64,000 nt of DNA from Cryptomeria japonica (GCF_030272615.1 NC_081412.1:40292791-40356790); one strand, 5' to 3'; counted from the first letter of the stretch, positions 42,901-55,464 are shown. A program made the numbers and translations. Notes: generated by a model from the sequence alone, not told the origin.

Positions 42901-44619
42901 AACAACCTAGTACAAGTAACAGTGCTCCTACACCAGTAAAAGCTGATGTAGATGCTGACGAAGATGAGGATGAAGAGGAAAAGAAAGAGAAATCAGCCAA
43001 GATCATTCTTAGGTATGTAAAGCTGCATCATGATCCAAAGAAGATCATAGGGGATAAGGATGCAGGAATTCTTACAAGAAGAAAGGTCAGAGAAAATTCT
43101 TGCATGATCTTTGAATTTGACTGTATTAAGGCTATGGAAGAGGAACTTGACCAGATAGAAAAGAACGGTACATGGTCTTTGGTACCTACACTGGAGCACA
43201 AAAATGTTATTGGCACCAAATGGGTTTTCAGAAACAAGCTGAATGAAGAGGGCACAATGGTAAGAAACAAAGCAAGACTGGTATGTAAAGGATATGCTCA
43301 AGAAGAAGGCGAAGACTATGGAGAAACCTTTGCTCTAGTAGCTAAATTGGAAGGAGTTCGAATGCTTCTTGCATATGTAGCCTTCAAGGGTTTCAAAGTG
43401 TATCAGATGGATGTGAAATCTGCATTCCTAAATGGAATACTTGTTAAGAGGAAGTGTATATAGAGCAACCATATGGGTTTTCCCTATTAGAAGATAATGA
43501 TATGGTGTGTAGGCTATATAAAGACTTGTATGGATTAAAGCAAGCACCTAGAGCATGGTATGAACATTTGCACTCACATCTTGTGAAGATTGGATTTGAA
43601 AGAACAAGTGATGATAGCAGTATCTATTTGAAGTCAGAAGGAGATCAGATTATGATCTATGAAGTGTTTGTTTATGACATAATTTTTGGTGGAGATGACA
43701 AGATGAGTCAGGCATTTGCAAATGAAATGAAGAAGGAATTTGAGATGTCACTAATTGGAGAGATTAAGTTCTTCATTGGACTACAAATTCAAAAATGAAA
43801 GATGATATCTTTATCACTCAGTCTAAGTATGTCAAAGAGGTTTTGAAGACCTTTGGCATGGAAGACAGCAAACCGGTTGGTACATCAATGATGACCAGTT
43901 GTAAATTGTCAAAAGAAGATGACTCGGCATTGGTGAATGAGAAGGAATACTGGTCAATGATTGGTAAGTTGCACTATGTAGTACACAATAGACTAGACAT
44001 TGCACATGCAGTGGGCATTGCTGCACATTTCCAGAAAAGTCCAAGAGAATTTCACTTGGTAGCAGTCAAGTGGATTCTTAGATATCTGAAGGGAACTATA
44101 GATTATGGATTGTGGTATCCATATAGTAATGATTTCAATCTCAAAGTATTTACAAATCTCGATTGGGCTAGTAATGTGGATGACTAGAAGAGCACAACTG
44201 GTGGTGCATTCCTTCTTGGTGGTAGACTAGTCTCATGGATGATTAAGAAGCAGAGTTGTATCTCTCAGTCTATAGTAAAAGCAGAATATGTAGCAGCATT
44301 TATGAATTGTACTCAAACCATTTGGATGAAGCATGTATTAAGTGGCTTCAAAGTCCCTATATCTAAACCGGTGAGTATATTTTATGACAACACCAGTGCA
44401 ATTAATATTTCCAAGAATCCGGTATTGCATGCTAGAACCAAGCACTTCGAGCTCAAGTATCATTTCTTGAGGGAGAAAGTTCAGAACAAAGAGGTTGTAT
44501 TAGAACATGTTTCTAGTAAAGAGTAATTAGCAGATATATTCACCGAGCCTCTACCTAAGGCTACATTTATCTATTTAAGAGGTGAATTAGGGGTGCTACC
44601 CCTTCAAGAGGTAAACTAA
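42901..44619 (+). pseudogene. Copia-D reverse transcriptase-RNase H
   Basis: Acidic linker, then RT. Relative to Copia-E about 36 bases are deleted near 43113 (between MIFEF and KAMEEELDQ). [12 protein letters not shown] is at 43402 and [13 protein letters not shown] at 43530. The catalytic box reads FVYD in place of FVDD (43669-43680), a loss of one metal-binding Asp. RNase H has DNTSAINISKNPVLHARTKH (about 44387). A stop replaces Gln at 44524. The frame ends LQEVN at 44619. Confidence 0.87.
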
Positions 44620-44883
44620 AGGTATGTGCTCCACATCAGTCAGGTATTGCATTGACAAATATTTTTAGGATTGGTGTGTTGAAGGATGTTACTCCTTAGG
44701 GGGAGCAGTATAGTGGAACGTTGATGTTTGTGCCTCCACTTTGGCATTGTTGTCAAAGGGGGAGAAGATGTGAAGTAGAAAAGATATCTACATCTTTGAA
44801 CACATAATATGGAAGAGATTGGGGAGAAGATGTGAAGCAGAGAGATATCTTTGCATATTGCCATCAATGCCAAAGGGCAAGAT
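44620..44883 (+). other. Copia-D 3' untranslated region and polypurine tract
   Basis: Contains TTTGGCATTGTTGTCAAAGGGGGAG and, at 44867-44883, CCAAAGGGCAAGAT directly before the LTR. In Copia-E the same place reads CCAAAGGGGGAGAT, so this tract has decayed. Confidence 0.75.
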
Positions 44884-46365
44884 TGTTGACATATGTGTAG
44901 AGTTTGATGACATGATGATATTGTATGTTGTCATTGATGTCAATATGTTGAAGTATGAACCAGTATATTGAAGAAAGCAAACTGGAAAGTGAACCGGTAT
45001 GATAATGTGATTCGGTATATGTGAAAAGGTGAACCGGTATATTGGAATGTAAACTGGTATTTGCAAATTTTGTATCGAGGTTTCATTTGATATGACTATC
45101 GGTTGGTAGTCTTAGCTTCAGGGTTTTCTGTTGATGCATTACAAGTCTATGTGATTCGACCGACGACATCCTGTAATGAGTTAGCATTGATATGAAGATC
45201 ATATCACATTACGATGTTAACCTTGTGTGCGTGAAGAATTTCCTTGAGGATCTTGCATGAAGAAGATTGATCCTATCTACCTCAGGAATGTGCGAAGACT
45301 CAGTAAACGATGGAGAGTGCATGATGGGTTATCAGCTTCCAGAAGCGGTGAAGAACGAACAATGGAGAACGTCTTCAGATGTGTTCAAGATTGTTTTACT
45401 CTATGTAATGTGATTAAATGGTCAAGATTGGACCAACTGTATTGATAACCTAGATTCTTAGGGTTTTAGGTTTTAGCTACCGACCTAATTCTTGTCTATA
45501 AGGTTGATGATGATTTGCATCGTGAAGTTGTTGACAAATATTGTGTGTGTATCCAAGTGAAGAGATACTTGATTCTTGCCAGACCGGTGCAGTGAGTTAA
45601 GATCTGCAGAGTGTGATTGCAGATGTGAAGGAACTAAAGTGGATCTGCCTTGGCATTGAGTATTGTTATCAAATCAGTGTATTACCTGTTGACTTCTAAC
45701 CATTTCAGTAGTTGGAAAATCCCTTTACCGGGTAGCTTTAACGGGATTTCTGTAAATCCTTTAACAGGGTGACTCACAATCATTGAGTTCTTCAAATCCT
45801 CTTGTGAGGTAACCTTTAACAGTGTTCTAACCTTTAATCGGGTATTTAGCCATCCCTTAACTGGGTGATCCCTAGCAGGATCGGTTCCTAGGAGAACTTG
45901 TTGTAAAGTCCTTAATCGGACTAGGCTCCTAACAGAGCATACTTCAAAAGAGTTCAAGAACAACTTGTGGGTATTCATCCCCACCATGGTTTTTTCCAGT
46001 TGGGTTTCCACATGAAAAATTAGTGTGTTAGGTGTGATGCTTTTTCATGTGATGCTTTAATGTTTTCTGTTAAGCGGTAATGCATGCTGATCCAATGGTC
46101 TTTATATTTCCGACGTATTACTTGTTTAAGCATATGGATGAAGTGGAAATGAGATGTTAGGATTTGTGAAGATCTAAATGGTACCAGTTTATGTCTTTCA
46201 TAGTCTCAATATGTTTTACTGGTAGTGCCCTAATTTAGATCGGTGATGTTGTTTACCATTAGTACAGTTTTGCAGTTTAAGTTGTTGGAGAAGTTTTTGT
46301 GTATACTAATTAACCCTCCCCCTCTTAGTATCTGTTGGTTATTTATTATTCATCATTATTCATCA
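44884..46365 (+). repeat. Copia-D 3' LTR (1482 bp)
   Basis: TGTTGACATATG to TTCATCA; TATA-like TATAAGG at 45497-45503. Confidence 0.92.
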
Positions 46366-46370
46366 CTTAT
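46366..46370. repeat. Target site duplication of Copia-D, right (CTTAT)
   Basis: Exact match to 39015-39019. Without the insert the Copia-A RNase H frame runs across this point. Confidence 0.9.
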
Positions 46371-46606
46371 GTGACAATACCAGTGCTATAAATATCTCAA
46401 AGAAACTTGTTTTGCATGCACGAACCAAACATATTGAATTGGAGTATCATTTCTTGAGAGAAAAAGTGCAGAGTAAAGATGTGATATTGGAGCATGTTTC
46501 TACCAAGGAGCAGCTTGCAAATATCTTTACCAAACCTCTACTTAATACTACTTTTGAGTATCTTAGAAGTCAGCTAGGGGTTGTACCCCTCCATGAGGTC
46601 AATTAA
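46371..46606 (+). pseudogene. Copia-A RNase H, 3' part
   Basis: Resumes with CDNTSAINISKK, the RNase H Asp region, then HARTKHIELEYHFLREKVQ and EQLANIFTKPLLN, and ends LHEVN-stop at 46606. This short part is free of stops. Confidence 0.88.
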
Positions 46607-46996
46607 GCATGATGTAGACTACATCAGTCCCAGAGCTACTTGCTAAATTTTACAACAGGATTGGTGTAGAGTGAAAGTTACTCCACACGGGGAGCATCAA
46701 GTTGTAGGTTGCTGATGCTTAATAGTGAAGTTTGACATTGCATGTTTTACTTTCACTTTGGCATTTTTTTTAAAGGGGGAGAAGAACTATATGATTGGGA
46801 ATACTTGTATGATTGACAAAGAGAATATCTATAGCCAATTACTAGTTGAAGACATGAAGACAAGGAGAGTACATGGAAAAATGTAAACCAGGATTCCTAT
46901 TCACAATCATAGCAATCAAGGGTATTGATACTATTCACAATCATAGTAATCAAGAGTATTGATACTTGTATTGCCATTAATGCCAAATGGGGAGCT
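46607..46996 (+). other. Copia-A 3' untranslated region and polypurine tract
   Basis: No gene. It includes a 26-29 base direct repeat around TATTCACAATCATAG (46907 and 46933). The polypurine tract AAATGGGGAGCT is at 46985-46996. Confidence 0.7.
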
Positions 46997-48439
46997 TGTT
47001 GGTATTTGTGTGAAGATTGCATTAATGAAATGTTATGTTGTTATTGATGTCAATTAACATGTAATGATGTTGTTATAATATTGTTTTCTAACCGATAGGA
47101 AGAGCTAGTGAAGGGAACTGCAACTAGCGGGTGAATTTGTGGAGGTAACCGGTATTGGTATGAAATGGAGAGATGAACCGGTAAACCCTACCTATTGATA
47201 TGATAAACCCTAACCGATGAAGTTTGGTGAATCGGTTGTATTGGTTTATGATCAAATGATGAGTGGTAATGATTATGCAATGTATGCATGTTGTATGAGA
47301 AGAGTTTCAAATGGTTTTTGGTGCGTAGAGTTAATGGTTTTTTATCTTGGGAATGAACAAGTTCATTGCATGTAATGGAAACCACATGACGAGTTACAAA
47401 GTTTGATGAAGCAGTGATCAAGGAGCGGTCAAGGTTATCTTGAATGATGTGCAATGATTGTTATGTAATCCAATGGTCATACTTGAACCGATTTGTATGT
47501 AATCTCTATATGAGAGAATTAGGTTTGTGATGTGTTACTGACCTATTGTTTTGTTTATAAGGTCATTGAGTCGTTTTGTTAAAGAGTTGGCAATTTGTAG
47601 TTAAGAGTAAGAGAGTGTCGTTGCCAAACCAGATTATGTATTTGCAGTATGTGTAAAGGTAGATAGGAGTATGAAAAGGATCCGAACAACTAAGTGTAGT
47701 GCTATTCAAACAAATCAACAAATCCCTGTTGTTTTCTGACAATTACATCAGTCAAATCCCCTAACTGGGTAAGCTCTAACAAGCTTAGTGTTATTCAAAT
47801 CTTCTAAACAGGTGATCCATTAGCTTGGATTCCAAATCCTCTACCGAGGTTACTCCTAACAGGGTATTGCTTCTAATAGGACAATATAGTCAATCCCTTA
47901 ATCGGGTGGTCCCTAATAGTATCTATTCTTAACAAGACTTATTGTAAAGCTTTAACAGGCTTGGCTCCTAATAGGGAGAACTTCAGAAGAGTTCAGAATA
48001 CTTGTGGGTATTCATCCCCAGGTTGGTTTTTCCCATTTGGGTTTCCATGTCAAAAATATTGTGTCAAGTGGTGAATGTTTTTGTGGCTATCTTTACTATG
48101 GTTGAATTGCTTAAATGCTAAATCAACTTTGATATGTTATGTTAACTGACAACAATATGAAATGAGGTTTTACTATTGTTAGTAAAGTATTTGAATGATT
48201 CGGTTAAATAGTTTGTGAGTTTCAGAGATGTTTTACTGTTAGTCTCTTATAACAGTCATCCGACTTAACTTGTCACTAATATTGCATTTGAAGTTTAGTG
48301 TTTAAACCAGTCAGTTTAGAGTTTGCTTTGAGAGGTTGACTTTTGAGATTGGTGAAAGTCTATATAGTTTTATATCTACTGATTCACCCCCCCCCCCCTG
48401 AGTAGTTAACCGGATCCTTATTCTTTCATCATACCATCA
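46997..48439 (+). repeat. Copia-A 3' LTR (1443 bp)
   Basis: TGTTGGTATTTG to CATACCATCA. TATA-like TATAAGG at 47556-47562. It preserves the uninterrupted Gypsy-B target at about 47735. Confidence 0.92.
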
Positions 48440-48444
48440 ACAAC
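48440..48444. repeat. Target site duplication of Copia-A, right (ACAAC)
   Basis: Exact match to 9856-9860. Confidence 0.85.
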
Positions 48445-50837
48445 CACCAATCTCCATCTGTGTCATCGTTGTCATCTCCATCATCTCTTAGGGTTTGAGT
48501 GTGACCCCCTCCGCCTTCGTTTCCCGCTCTCCGCTCCATCATGGTTATGGAGTAAGGCATGTTACTATATTAGATTCCAATGCTTTCTTAATCTAACTTT
48601 GAGGCACGTGGTGTCTTAGGGATGCTTGGTTAAATGTGCAAAAAGAGACTTTTTAATGTGTTGTCGGACAAGGTATGTTCCTCTTCCTTGCAAAATTAAT
48701 AAAATATTAATAGAGTGCTAGCATATTTGTAGTTACACTTAGCTCAATTAATTTTTTAGTTGACTTGTATTGGGTTGTTGATAGTATTAAAAAATTATTA
48801 CAATACCAAATTAAAAAAAAAAGAATGTAAAATGAATGATTAGTAATCAAGCTTGTTAGAAGAATTTCTTGATCATTCAAGCCCACTTTTCGCTATCATC
48901 TTATTGTTCATATATAACATTATCTTTTGTCAAAATCTGATCTCAATTGTTCTATCACTCTACTTTCTCTGTCATTCGGTGTCTTGTGCCATGATTGATT
49001 CTCTATTCAACATGCTAAGGTTAACAATTTAGAATATGTAGTGAAATGCCTTCCTTCTAGGGCAATTCTTAGGTCTAGCATCACCATGGAACAAATCACT
49101 CCATCTTTTATTTATCATTGGGGGGCTCTTCCAATCTTTGTGTCACTTCTTTAAATCTCCTATCAAACTCAATGATTGATTCATCCTCATGTTTGTATAG
49201 TCCCCACGATTTAGTGATTCCTTCTGTTGGAAGTTTCAAACTCTCAAAATCCTCCAAAAACACCATCAACACTTGTACCATTCTTTATCATTTTGTAGGT
49301 TTCTACAATACCTTTTTAGTAGTAGCTCATTTCCTTGTCATCCAATGCAATCAAATAGCTTAGTACTATTGCATTGCTAATTTCTGCTCTACCACATAGA
49401 TTCCAACAAGAAAACATGTTCTACAGTATTTCTTGTGTCCTTCCCAAAGATGGGCATCTTCCACATGTTGCTCATTTTGTCTTTTTTTCGAAGGTATTCC
49501 CCACTTGGCTTCTAGAATTATATGAATTCGTAGGTGTAGTGTTTCTTGGGTTTTCCCAAAACACACTACAAAGTTTCTAGAGACACCAATCACTATTATT
49601 GTGGATAATCGTATGCTTGAATATTGCACATAAAGCAATTTCCATTTCCCACATTTTTCTGCAATTTCTTGACCCTCCAAAAAAAAACTATCCAAACTAC
49701 ATCTAACTATCTTGACATAACCATTTCACCTCATTAAAATACAAATGCTACTTTTGCACCTCTTATAATCAAAGACCTTTTATAAATATGATCAATGTAT
49801 GTTAATTTAATATTTTAAAAGAAAGGTAGAATGTATTATAAACACCATTCTAGAGCCAACTACTTTTCACTACTTATTGTAGAGTACAATCTCCTCTGTT
49901 CATTACTTTATTTGAAAGGCATAAAAATAGAATATTTACATAGAAAAGAAATTAAAAAAAAGTTGCACGGTATAGATAATTACGATAATATGGTTTTTAA
50001 ATTAAAATACAAAAACAATGGTAATCCGAGTGGTTCAGTGAAGGATCCAAGCGGATTTGTTTCAGTGAAATGTTAATTGAATATTTGAGCACAGGCAAAG
50101 CTCTATACCAGCAAATCTGAACGATTCAGGAGCTAATTTCACCAAATTTCCTATAGTTTGTTCAGGCTTAAGCAATTGCAGATGCATAACAGTAAATTTA
50201 TGGAGTTCTGTCATGAGAATTTAACTGTATGGAGGAAAATGAAACCAAAGCCTCATATTTATTCACACAAAGTGATTGACAGAGTTGATTAAATGGCAGC
50301 AGTGGGGTCGGATAAGTTTGAACACAACACTTTTAAGTTCTGATTTGACTAAGTGGTTCATCTAAAATCATATCAATTTTTCTAATAAAATTTATTTAAA
50401 TATAATTTTAAATGAATCATCTAACAAAAAGAAACTTAGGATAACCTCTATCTGTGGAAGAATCATTTAACTGGGCTATGGAAATTTATGGTAAGAAAAC
50501 CCTAAGTAGAAATAAGGAAGCCGTTGGTAAGAAAATAAGCTAACCTCTAGCCATAAACAGCTTGTATATTGCTTAGTGTGGATCTTATTTGTAAGTCAGT
50601 TAATCAGTGCAAGCTCTTTCCCCATATTAGCAAAAGAACATGTAATTAATTTGAGTATATACAGATAACAAACACACAATGTGTGGGCTGCTTACATAGT
50701 GAGAAATTTCTAGCTGATCCTAGAAAAGGAACTTTCTGGGAAGAAAGAAAAGCCACACAAAAAGAATTTCTAAAGAGCATGAGAGAACAGTCATGGAGCG
50801 CCAAATCTTTCCAATTAGCAAGTAATGAAGGACATAT
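48445..50837. other. Intergenic region left of the ATL gene
   Basis: 48445-48545 is GC-richer and may continue the sequence interrupted by Copia-A. On the minus strand 49116-49200 can be read as DESIIEFDRRFKEVTQRLE, reminiscent of a retrotransposon gag, followed by stops: a possible old relic. The rest is AT-rich. 50640-50837 is probably the 3' UTR of the ATL gene. Confidence 0.4.
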
Positions 50838-51374
50838 CTATGGCCCAACACCACACTCAATATCCCTTGCAGTACCCTTACCATCTTCTGCTGTTGATCT
50901 ACTGCACTGGATTTGGTTAGCCTCACTTTGAGTCACAGAAGCTTCTTTCTGGAGAAGAGAACGTCTGCAAGTGGGACATGAAGAGTGTGAAACAAACCAT
51001 TTGTCCACACACTCCATGTGAAAGCTGTGATTACATTTGGGCAAAACTCTCACTTTTTCACCTTCAATGAAATCCGCCAAGCAGATGGGACATTCCACAG
51101 TATCTTGTCCTGATCTCAGTTTGCTGTAGACTAGGGAAGAAAGTGCTCGTATGGCCGCCTTCTTCAAGCCCGTATTTGCTAATTTGGTGGCCATGTACTC
51201 ATCACGAGACCTGCAAATGTCATGCCAGGGCAGGACTGAAAGAAAACCCATGATGGAAATGACCGCACACATCAATGCCATAAGACCCACAATGCTTTCT
51301 TGACTCATATGAACATTGAAATCCGTTTCCTGCACGACTGCAGGAAGATTAACAGTGGCAGCCTCTATGGTCAT
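50838..51374 (-). CDS. ATL-type RING-H2 E3 ubiquitin ligase
   Basis: 178 residues, single exon, ATG at 51374 with A at -3. Residues 27-49 form one hydrophobic membrane segment. Residues 69-83 (GLKKAAIRALSSLVY) correspond to the GLD region of the ATL family. The RING-H2 domain has Cys95, Cys98, Cys114, His116, His119, Cys122, Cys133 and Cys136, with the conserved Trp126 between the sixth and seventh ligands that contacts the E2 enzyme. The tail after 140 is short and polar. ATL proteins are membrane-anchored ligases that pass ubiquitin from an E2 to target proteins; many act in defence or stress signalling. All ligands are present and the frame is intact, so this looks like a functional host gene. 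The exact ATL number cannot be assigned. Confidence 0.93.
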   Translation of the reverse strand: MTIEAATVNLPAVVQETDFNVHMSQESIVGLMALMCAVISIMGFLSVLPWHDICRSRDEYMATKLANTGLKKAAIRALSSLVYSKLRSGQDTVECPICLADFIEGEKVRVLPKCNHSFHMECVDKWFVSHSSCPTCRRSLLQKEASVTQSEANQIQCSRSTAEDGKGTARDIECGVGP

Positions 51375-51917
51375 TTTTTTGCTCCTCTTTCAGACCTCCT
51401 AAAGATTTTACTTTCTTCACTACAACTAAAGTCAGGATGAGAAGACCAGTCTAATGGATGCAGAAATCGAAAAAGCTTTTCTTGTGGGCGACTGACTACC
51501 AATTCAAGAGCAAACTTGATAGATGAAAAGAGAGATCTACAATCCCACTTTATAAGATTGCCGACGAACTACTTAGTGTGCATGACAACATTTTTATTCG
51601 TACAATAACGTCACTCCCTGTACTTCACTTTGAGATAAGCTTTGAACGGGGTCGGCAGTGGAACAAGGATAAGGATGAGCAGCCCACCGGGGTTATTTAA
51701 TAAAAATCTGTCTATATCGCACGTTGTTTGCTGTGGACATCCATGATCCAACCTCTAACCTAAATGACTCTTTCCCATCAACCTTCGTATCATCCACCTG
51801 TCCTGCCCCCATTTCCACAATCATATTTCGGATAACTTTCCCTTATCTTTTACTTTTCCAAGACGCTTCTCACATTTCTAACATTTGCTTTTGGTTACAG
51901 TCGATCCAAATAATATA
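51375..51917 (-). promoter_or_regulatory. 5' flank of the ATL gene
   Basis: Contains the probable 5' UTR and promoter of the ATL gene. No further gene seen; the 92-codon plus-strand frame at 51724 has no recognisable feature. Confidence 0.45.
51548..51556 (-). promoter_or_regulatory. Probable TATA box of the ATL gene
   Basis: Minus strand CTTATAAAG, 174 bases upstream of the ATG. It would give a 5' UTR of about 140 bases. Confidence 0.55.
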
Positions 51918-51965
51918 CTATCCTTTAAAGGATAGCTATAGTCTTGCATTATTGATATCAATAAT
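51918..51965. repeat. Two adjacent 18-bp perfect palindromes
   Basis: CTATCCTTTAAAGGATAG at 51918-51935 and ATTATTGATATCAATAAT at 51948-51965. Both are exact inverted repeats and their centres are 30 bp apart. Confidence 0.9.
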
Positions 51966-54900
51966 TGAATTGAATCGAAGCAATTTTAGTAACGTTTATT
52001 AGATCATTATTTTGAAGGATGAAGAACCACATCTTCAGGTTCTTTTCGATGTTAGTTCTTGGATTATGAATCTTTAGTTCTTGGATTATGAATCTTTATC
52101 AAAAAACTAGAAGTATTGTGAAGCTTTGTTTCCTTGAAAACTTGGTTTAGACAACCCTCCTTCAAGTTGTTCTCATATTGACCACAGATATCTTTGTGAG
52201 CAGCACATTCAAATATAAAGTTTCACTCAATTTCAATTGTCCTTTTGCTGAAAAAGTCTACATTCTTTCTTCCCAAACTGCTTTAGGGACCGTCCATTTA
52301 CCTATCTCACACCTTAGATGATGTGACCCAATTCTTAGTTGTGCCCCTGGCACTCTAGCCTTGCCTTTAATTGCCACCCGCAAGTAATCTCATTCATCAT
52401 GTTCCCATGTTGGATTGCACTCTTTAACATAATGAGCTTTTTTTCAACGAATTTGTTTTGTCTATATGATAACTTTGAATTTTTCTAACACAAATCCTTT
52501 TCTCTCTCCATTAATGTTAGGGAATTTTTGATAAATTAAAGTGTTTTCAAACTTTGTATTTTTATTAGACCAAACTTTTGATGTACGCTCATATTCAAAT
52601 AAAATCCTTCATTTTTTACTTAACCTAACTTGATATTGTCCTTTTTAAAAGTGCTATCTATGAATATCTTAAAGATTGATGCAAATATAAACTTTTAATT
52701 AATGTCCATCCATTCAAATAAATTCCATGTGTGACTTCACCGAACTTTGAGTAAATTTGTAAATAATATACTACACTCTTAAAAGTGGCATCTAAGAATA
52801 TCTTGGGAGTAGGTGCCTACTGATCTTTAGGGAGGTGACATAAATAGTATGTTAATAGGAGAGTCACAGTCGCATGCTCATTGTGCTGCTGTCAATCACA
52901 TGAATGATTATTCTCTTTGGATTTGGACTGCCTTTTTCAATGAGCGCCCAATTTTCTTTATCCCAGCACTCACCAAACGCGCTTTCTTTGGTAAATTTCA
53001 CTCTCGGACTGTCAATACCTTTGGCCCCACGGTTTCCATTAACATCTGAGTGATGAGATCCAATTAAGTTGGAAAAAGATTGTATTGTAATTTTATGTTA
53101 ATAATAATGTTGGAGTCAGGCATGAGTCATGCTCATGCCTCCATTAAGTCAGATATTTACAAAATTACACTCTCCTCCAATAGGTGAAAAGACCATGGTT
53201 AGAAAGTGTTGGAAATAGTGAATTTAATGGTTGCTTTAAGCGGATTATGTAATGATGGGTAAGGCGAAAAGCTCAATGGTAGATGGGCTTCCTCTTTCAA
53301 ATCAGATTCTAAGTTGATCATGGAAAAATATAAAAGAAAAAGCATCATCCCCACGTAATCTGTAATAAACCCTAAATATCTCTTAAAGAAAAAGATGAGG
53401 AAGAAGTTGGTAAGCACTATTGTTAGAACTATCTTGTAGACATGTCATTGGAAATATGTTTATTGTGCCAGAATCATGACATTTTAAAAAGTACGCGTGT
53501 TAACCTTTTATATATTGGAATACTAACGAGTTTTGTAAGTGTTTTATATTATTTTTTTTGTCTTATGGTATCATTGTATTTATGTGTAAATTGTTATATA
53601 CAAATAGATAGATAGATAGTATTATAAGTTATTTAATCTAAATAAAATACAGTAAAGTTTTAGCATATAAAAGAATATCTAGAAATGTATAAAAATGGAA
53701 AAGAGAATGAAACAACCACCTATTTGATATGAAAGAGAGAACTCTAGTTAGTAATTTAGTCAGAACCAAACCTTCTTCTATAAAACATTGAAATACAAGC
53801 CACAAAAGTGCTATGCTTGACTAACTCATACTCAAAGAGAGTCAAACAATATACACTCTATTTATTTGTAGTATGAAATATTGATTGATTGACTTAGATG
53901 TAGGGTAATTAGGTTCTATAGCATCCAAAAATGGTCATACAAACTACTAAAACAAATTGTTAAACAAAATAAAAGCTATTGATGAATACAAAAATGAAAC
54001 TATGATATAGAGGTGTACCTATGATAGAAATTTGAACCTAAAATAATTGGACTAGTGTGCTAGGAACCCTAGTCCATATAGGTGTCTGGGTGTGAGAGAG
54101 TGTCAGATCTAGTATTAAAGGGCTCCAAATTGCAAAACCACCAAAATTTAGGTCAAAGTAGCAAGACGATGGCTCTAGGCACCATACTCGAGGCATTTTC
54201 TCCTTGTTTTTCTTGAGTAATCTATGTCTCGAATGTCTCAATGCTCATGTACCTACAAAATTGATCTAGAACCTATATTTGAACTTGTAAATGCACAAAA
54301 GAGGAGGAAGATGTTGTTGTGGCTATATAGAGGCTTGCCTTAGTCAAACCCCCATTTTTGTGTTTCCACCTCCATAGATAACTAAGTTGGATCTGACAAA
54401 AAAGTATGTAGTTTGAACCTTAAGTGTATCTAATATTGTGACCTAAAAATAAGTGCATCAACATAAGCAAGAGTCCTAGACTCATATATGCTAGACTGAA
54501 CCTTGGATGAGACAATCAAAGGTGATCCATATATCAACTCAAGAATACATGAATCACACAAATAATAATGATACATATTAGATCTAAAGCTAAAACTCGA
54601 AAATGTAAGAATAACATGAAATCATATACCAAAACCTTAACGAGAGGTACAAGTCAATCATCACTTAGCGATTCACTATCATCCACTAACATATCTTGAA
54701 GCTTTTATCGTGATGAAGAATAAATTATGAATATTTGATGTTGTTTTTTATTTCTTAGATTTGCAAACTTGTAGAGTCACTTTTAATAGTAATTTTTGCA
54801 TCATAAGGATAACATAAACAATTGATATCTCAAGTGAGTAAATTTGCTTTCTTAACTCATGAGTTAGAAGATTAATGTTGATAAAAAGATGACATAAAAT

Positions 54901-55464
54901 GATCATATTCAAAAATTGAGACCAAATTTCATAATGTCACAAATCACACTATAAATGTCTAAAATTTTAGGAGATTTTGTCAAGACATGTATGCTAACTG
55001 GATTAGTCCCACCAAAATAGGCTCCCAAAAAGCGACGTATGAGATATTAGGTTTGTTGACATCAATGACAAACATTGAGAAAATCCACTATACAAAGATA
55101 CAACAATGATGAGTGTCTTAGAGTGAAGATCATATTGGACGGAAATACAGGATGTTGTGTGTCCCAAAGGAAGATCAAATTGGTTGAGATGGTGCTGTAT
55201 CATGTTGGAAAGTTGAGCATATTTCATTGTATGTGAGCAAGCTAAAGACAATTTGAGTTTAGTCAAAGACCATAAGGAAGATAGAGAAGAGAATTGGAGT
55301 TGGCTATTTGAAATTACAATTGGATAAGAGGACCAAGGCTATTAGAGTTGGTAAGGCACTAGGCGAAAAAAATTGACTCGAAAAAAGTGATGTTGTAGTA
55401 CAACATAATACACTGTGTTATTCACATGCTATTACACAAATAGCATAACACATTGTGTTTCTCG
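51966..55464. other. AT-rich intergenic region, no gene supported
   Basis: Contains a 22-bp tandem duplication (TTAGTTCTTGGATTATGAAT, about 52049-52098), a (GATA)4 run at about 53605 and short ORFs only. The 66-codon frame at 52849 and the minus-strand 87-codon frame at 55003 show no known motif. 54050-54400 has the look of an old repeat but I cannot assign it. Confidence 0.5.

Larger units (their letters stand above)
39020..46365 (+). mobile_element. Copia-D: Ty1/Copia element nested in Copia-A
   Basis: LTRs 39020-40485 and 44884-46365, near-canonical primer site at 40488, polypurine tract before 44884 and exact CTTAT duplication. 7,346 bp. It belongs to the same broad family as A and E by protein and LTR motifs and is closest to E. 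Several stops and frameshifts disable it. LTRs differ at about 9% over the first 195 bases. Confidence 0.93.
9861..48439 (+). mobile_element. Copia-A: outer Ty1/Copia element, host of Gypsy-B and Copia-D
   Basis: LTRs at 9861-10597 plus 35276-35974 (split) and 46997-48439, primer site TGGTATCAGAAC at 35977, polypurine tract at 46985. After removing Gypsy-B, Copia-D and their duplications it is about 6.55 kb. The coding region is heavily degraded and lacks the integrase core. LTR copies differ at about 10% over the first 225 bases, so it is the oldest element of the nest. Confidence 0.9.

Noticed and set aside
39020-46365. Copia-D LTRs as independent solo LTRs
   Set aside because: Exact CTTAT duplication and restoration of the Copia-A RNase H frame show one insertion.
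52849-53049. 66-codon ORF as a small gene
   Set aside because: No motif and no homologue recognised; length within chance expectation.
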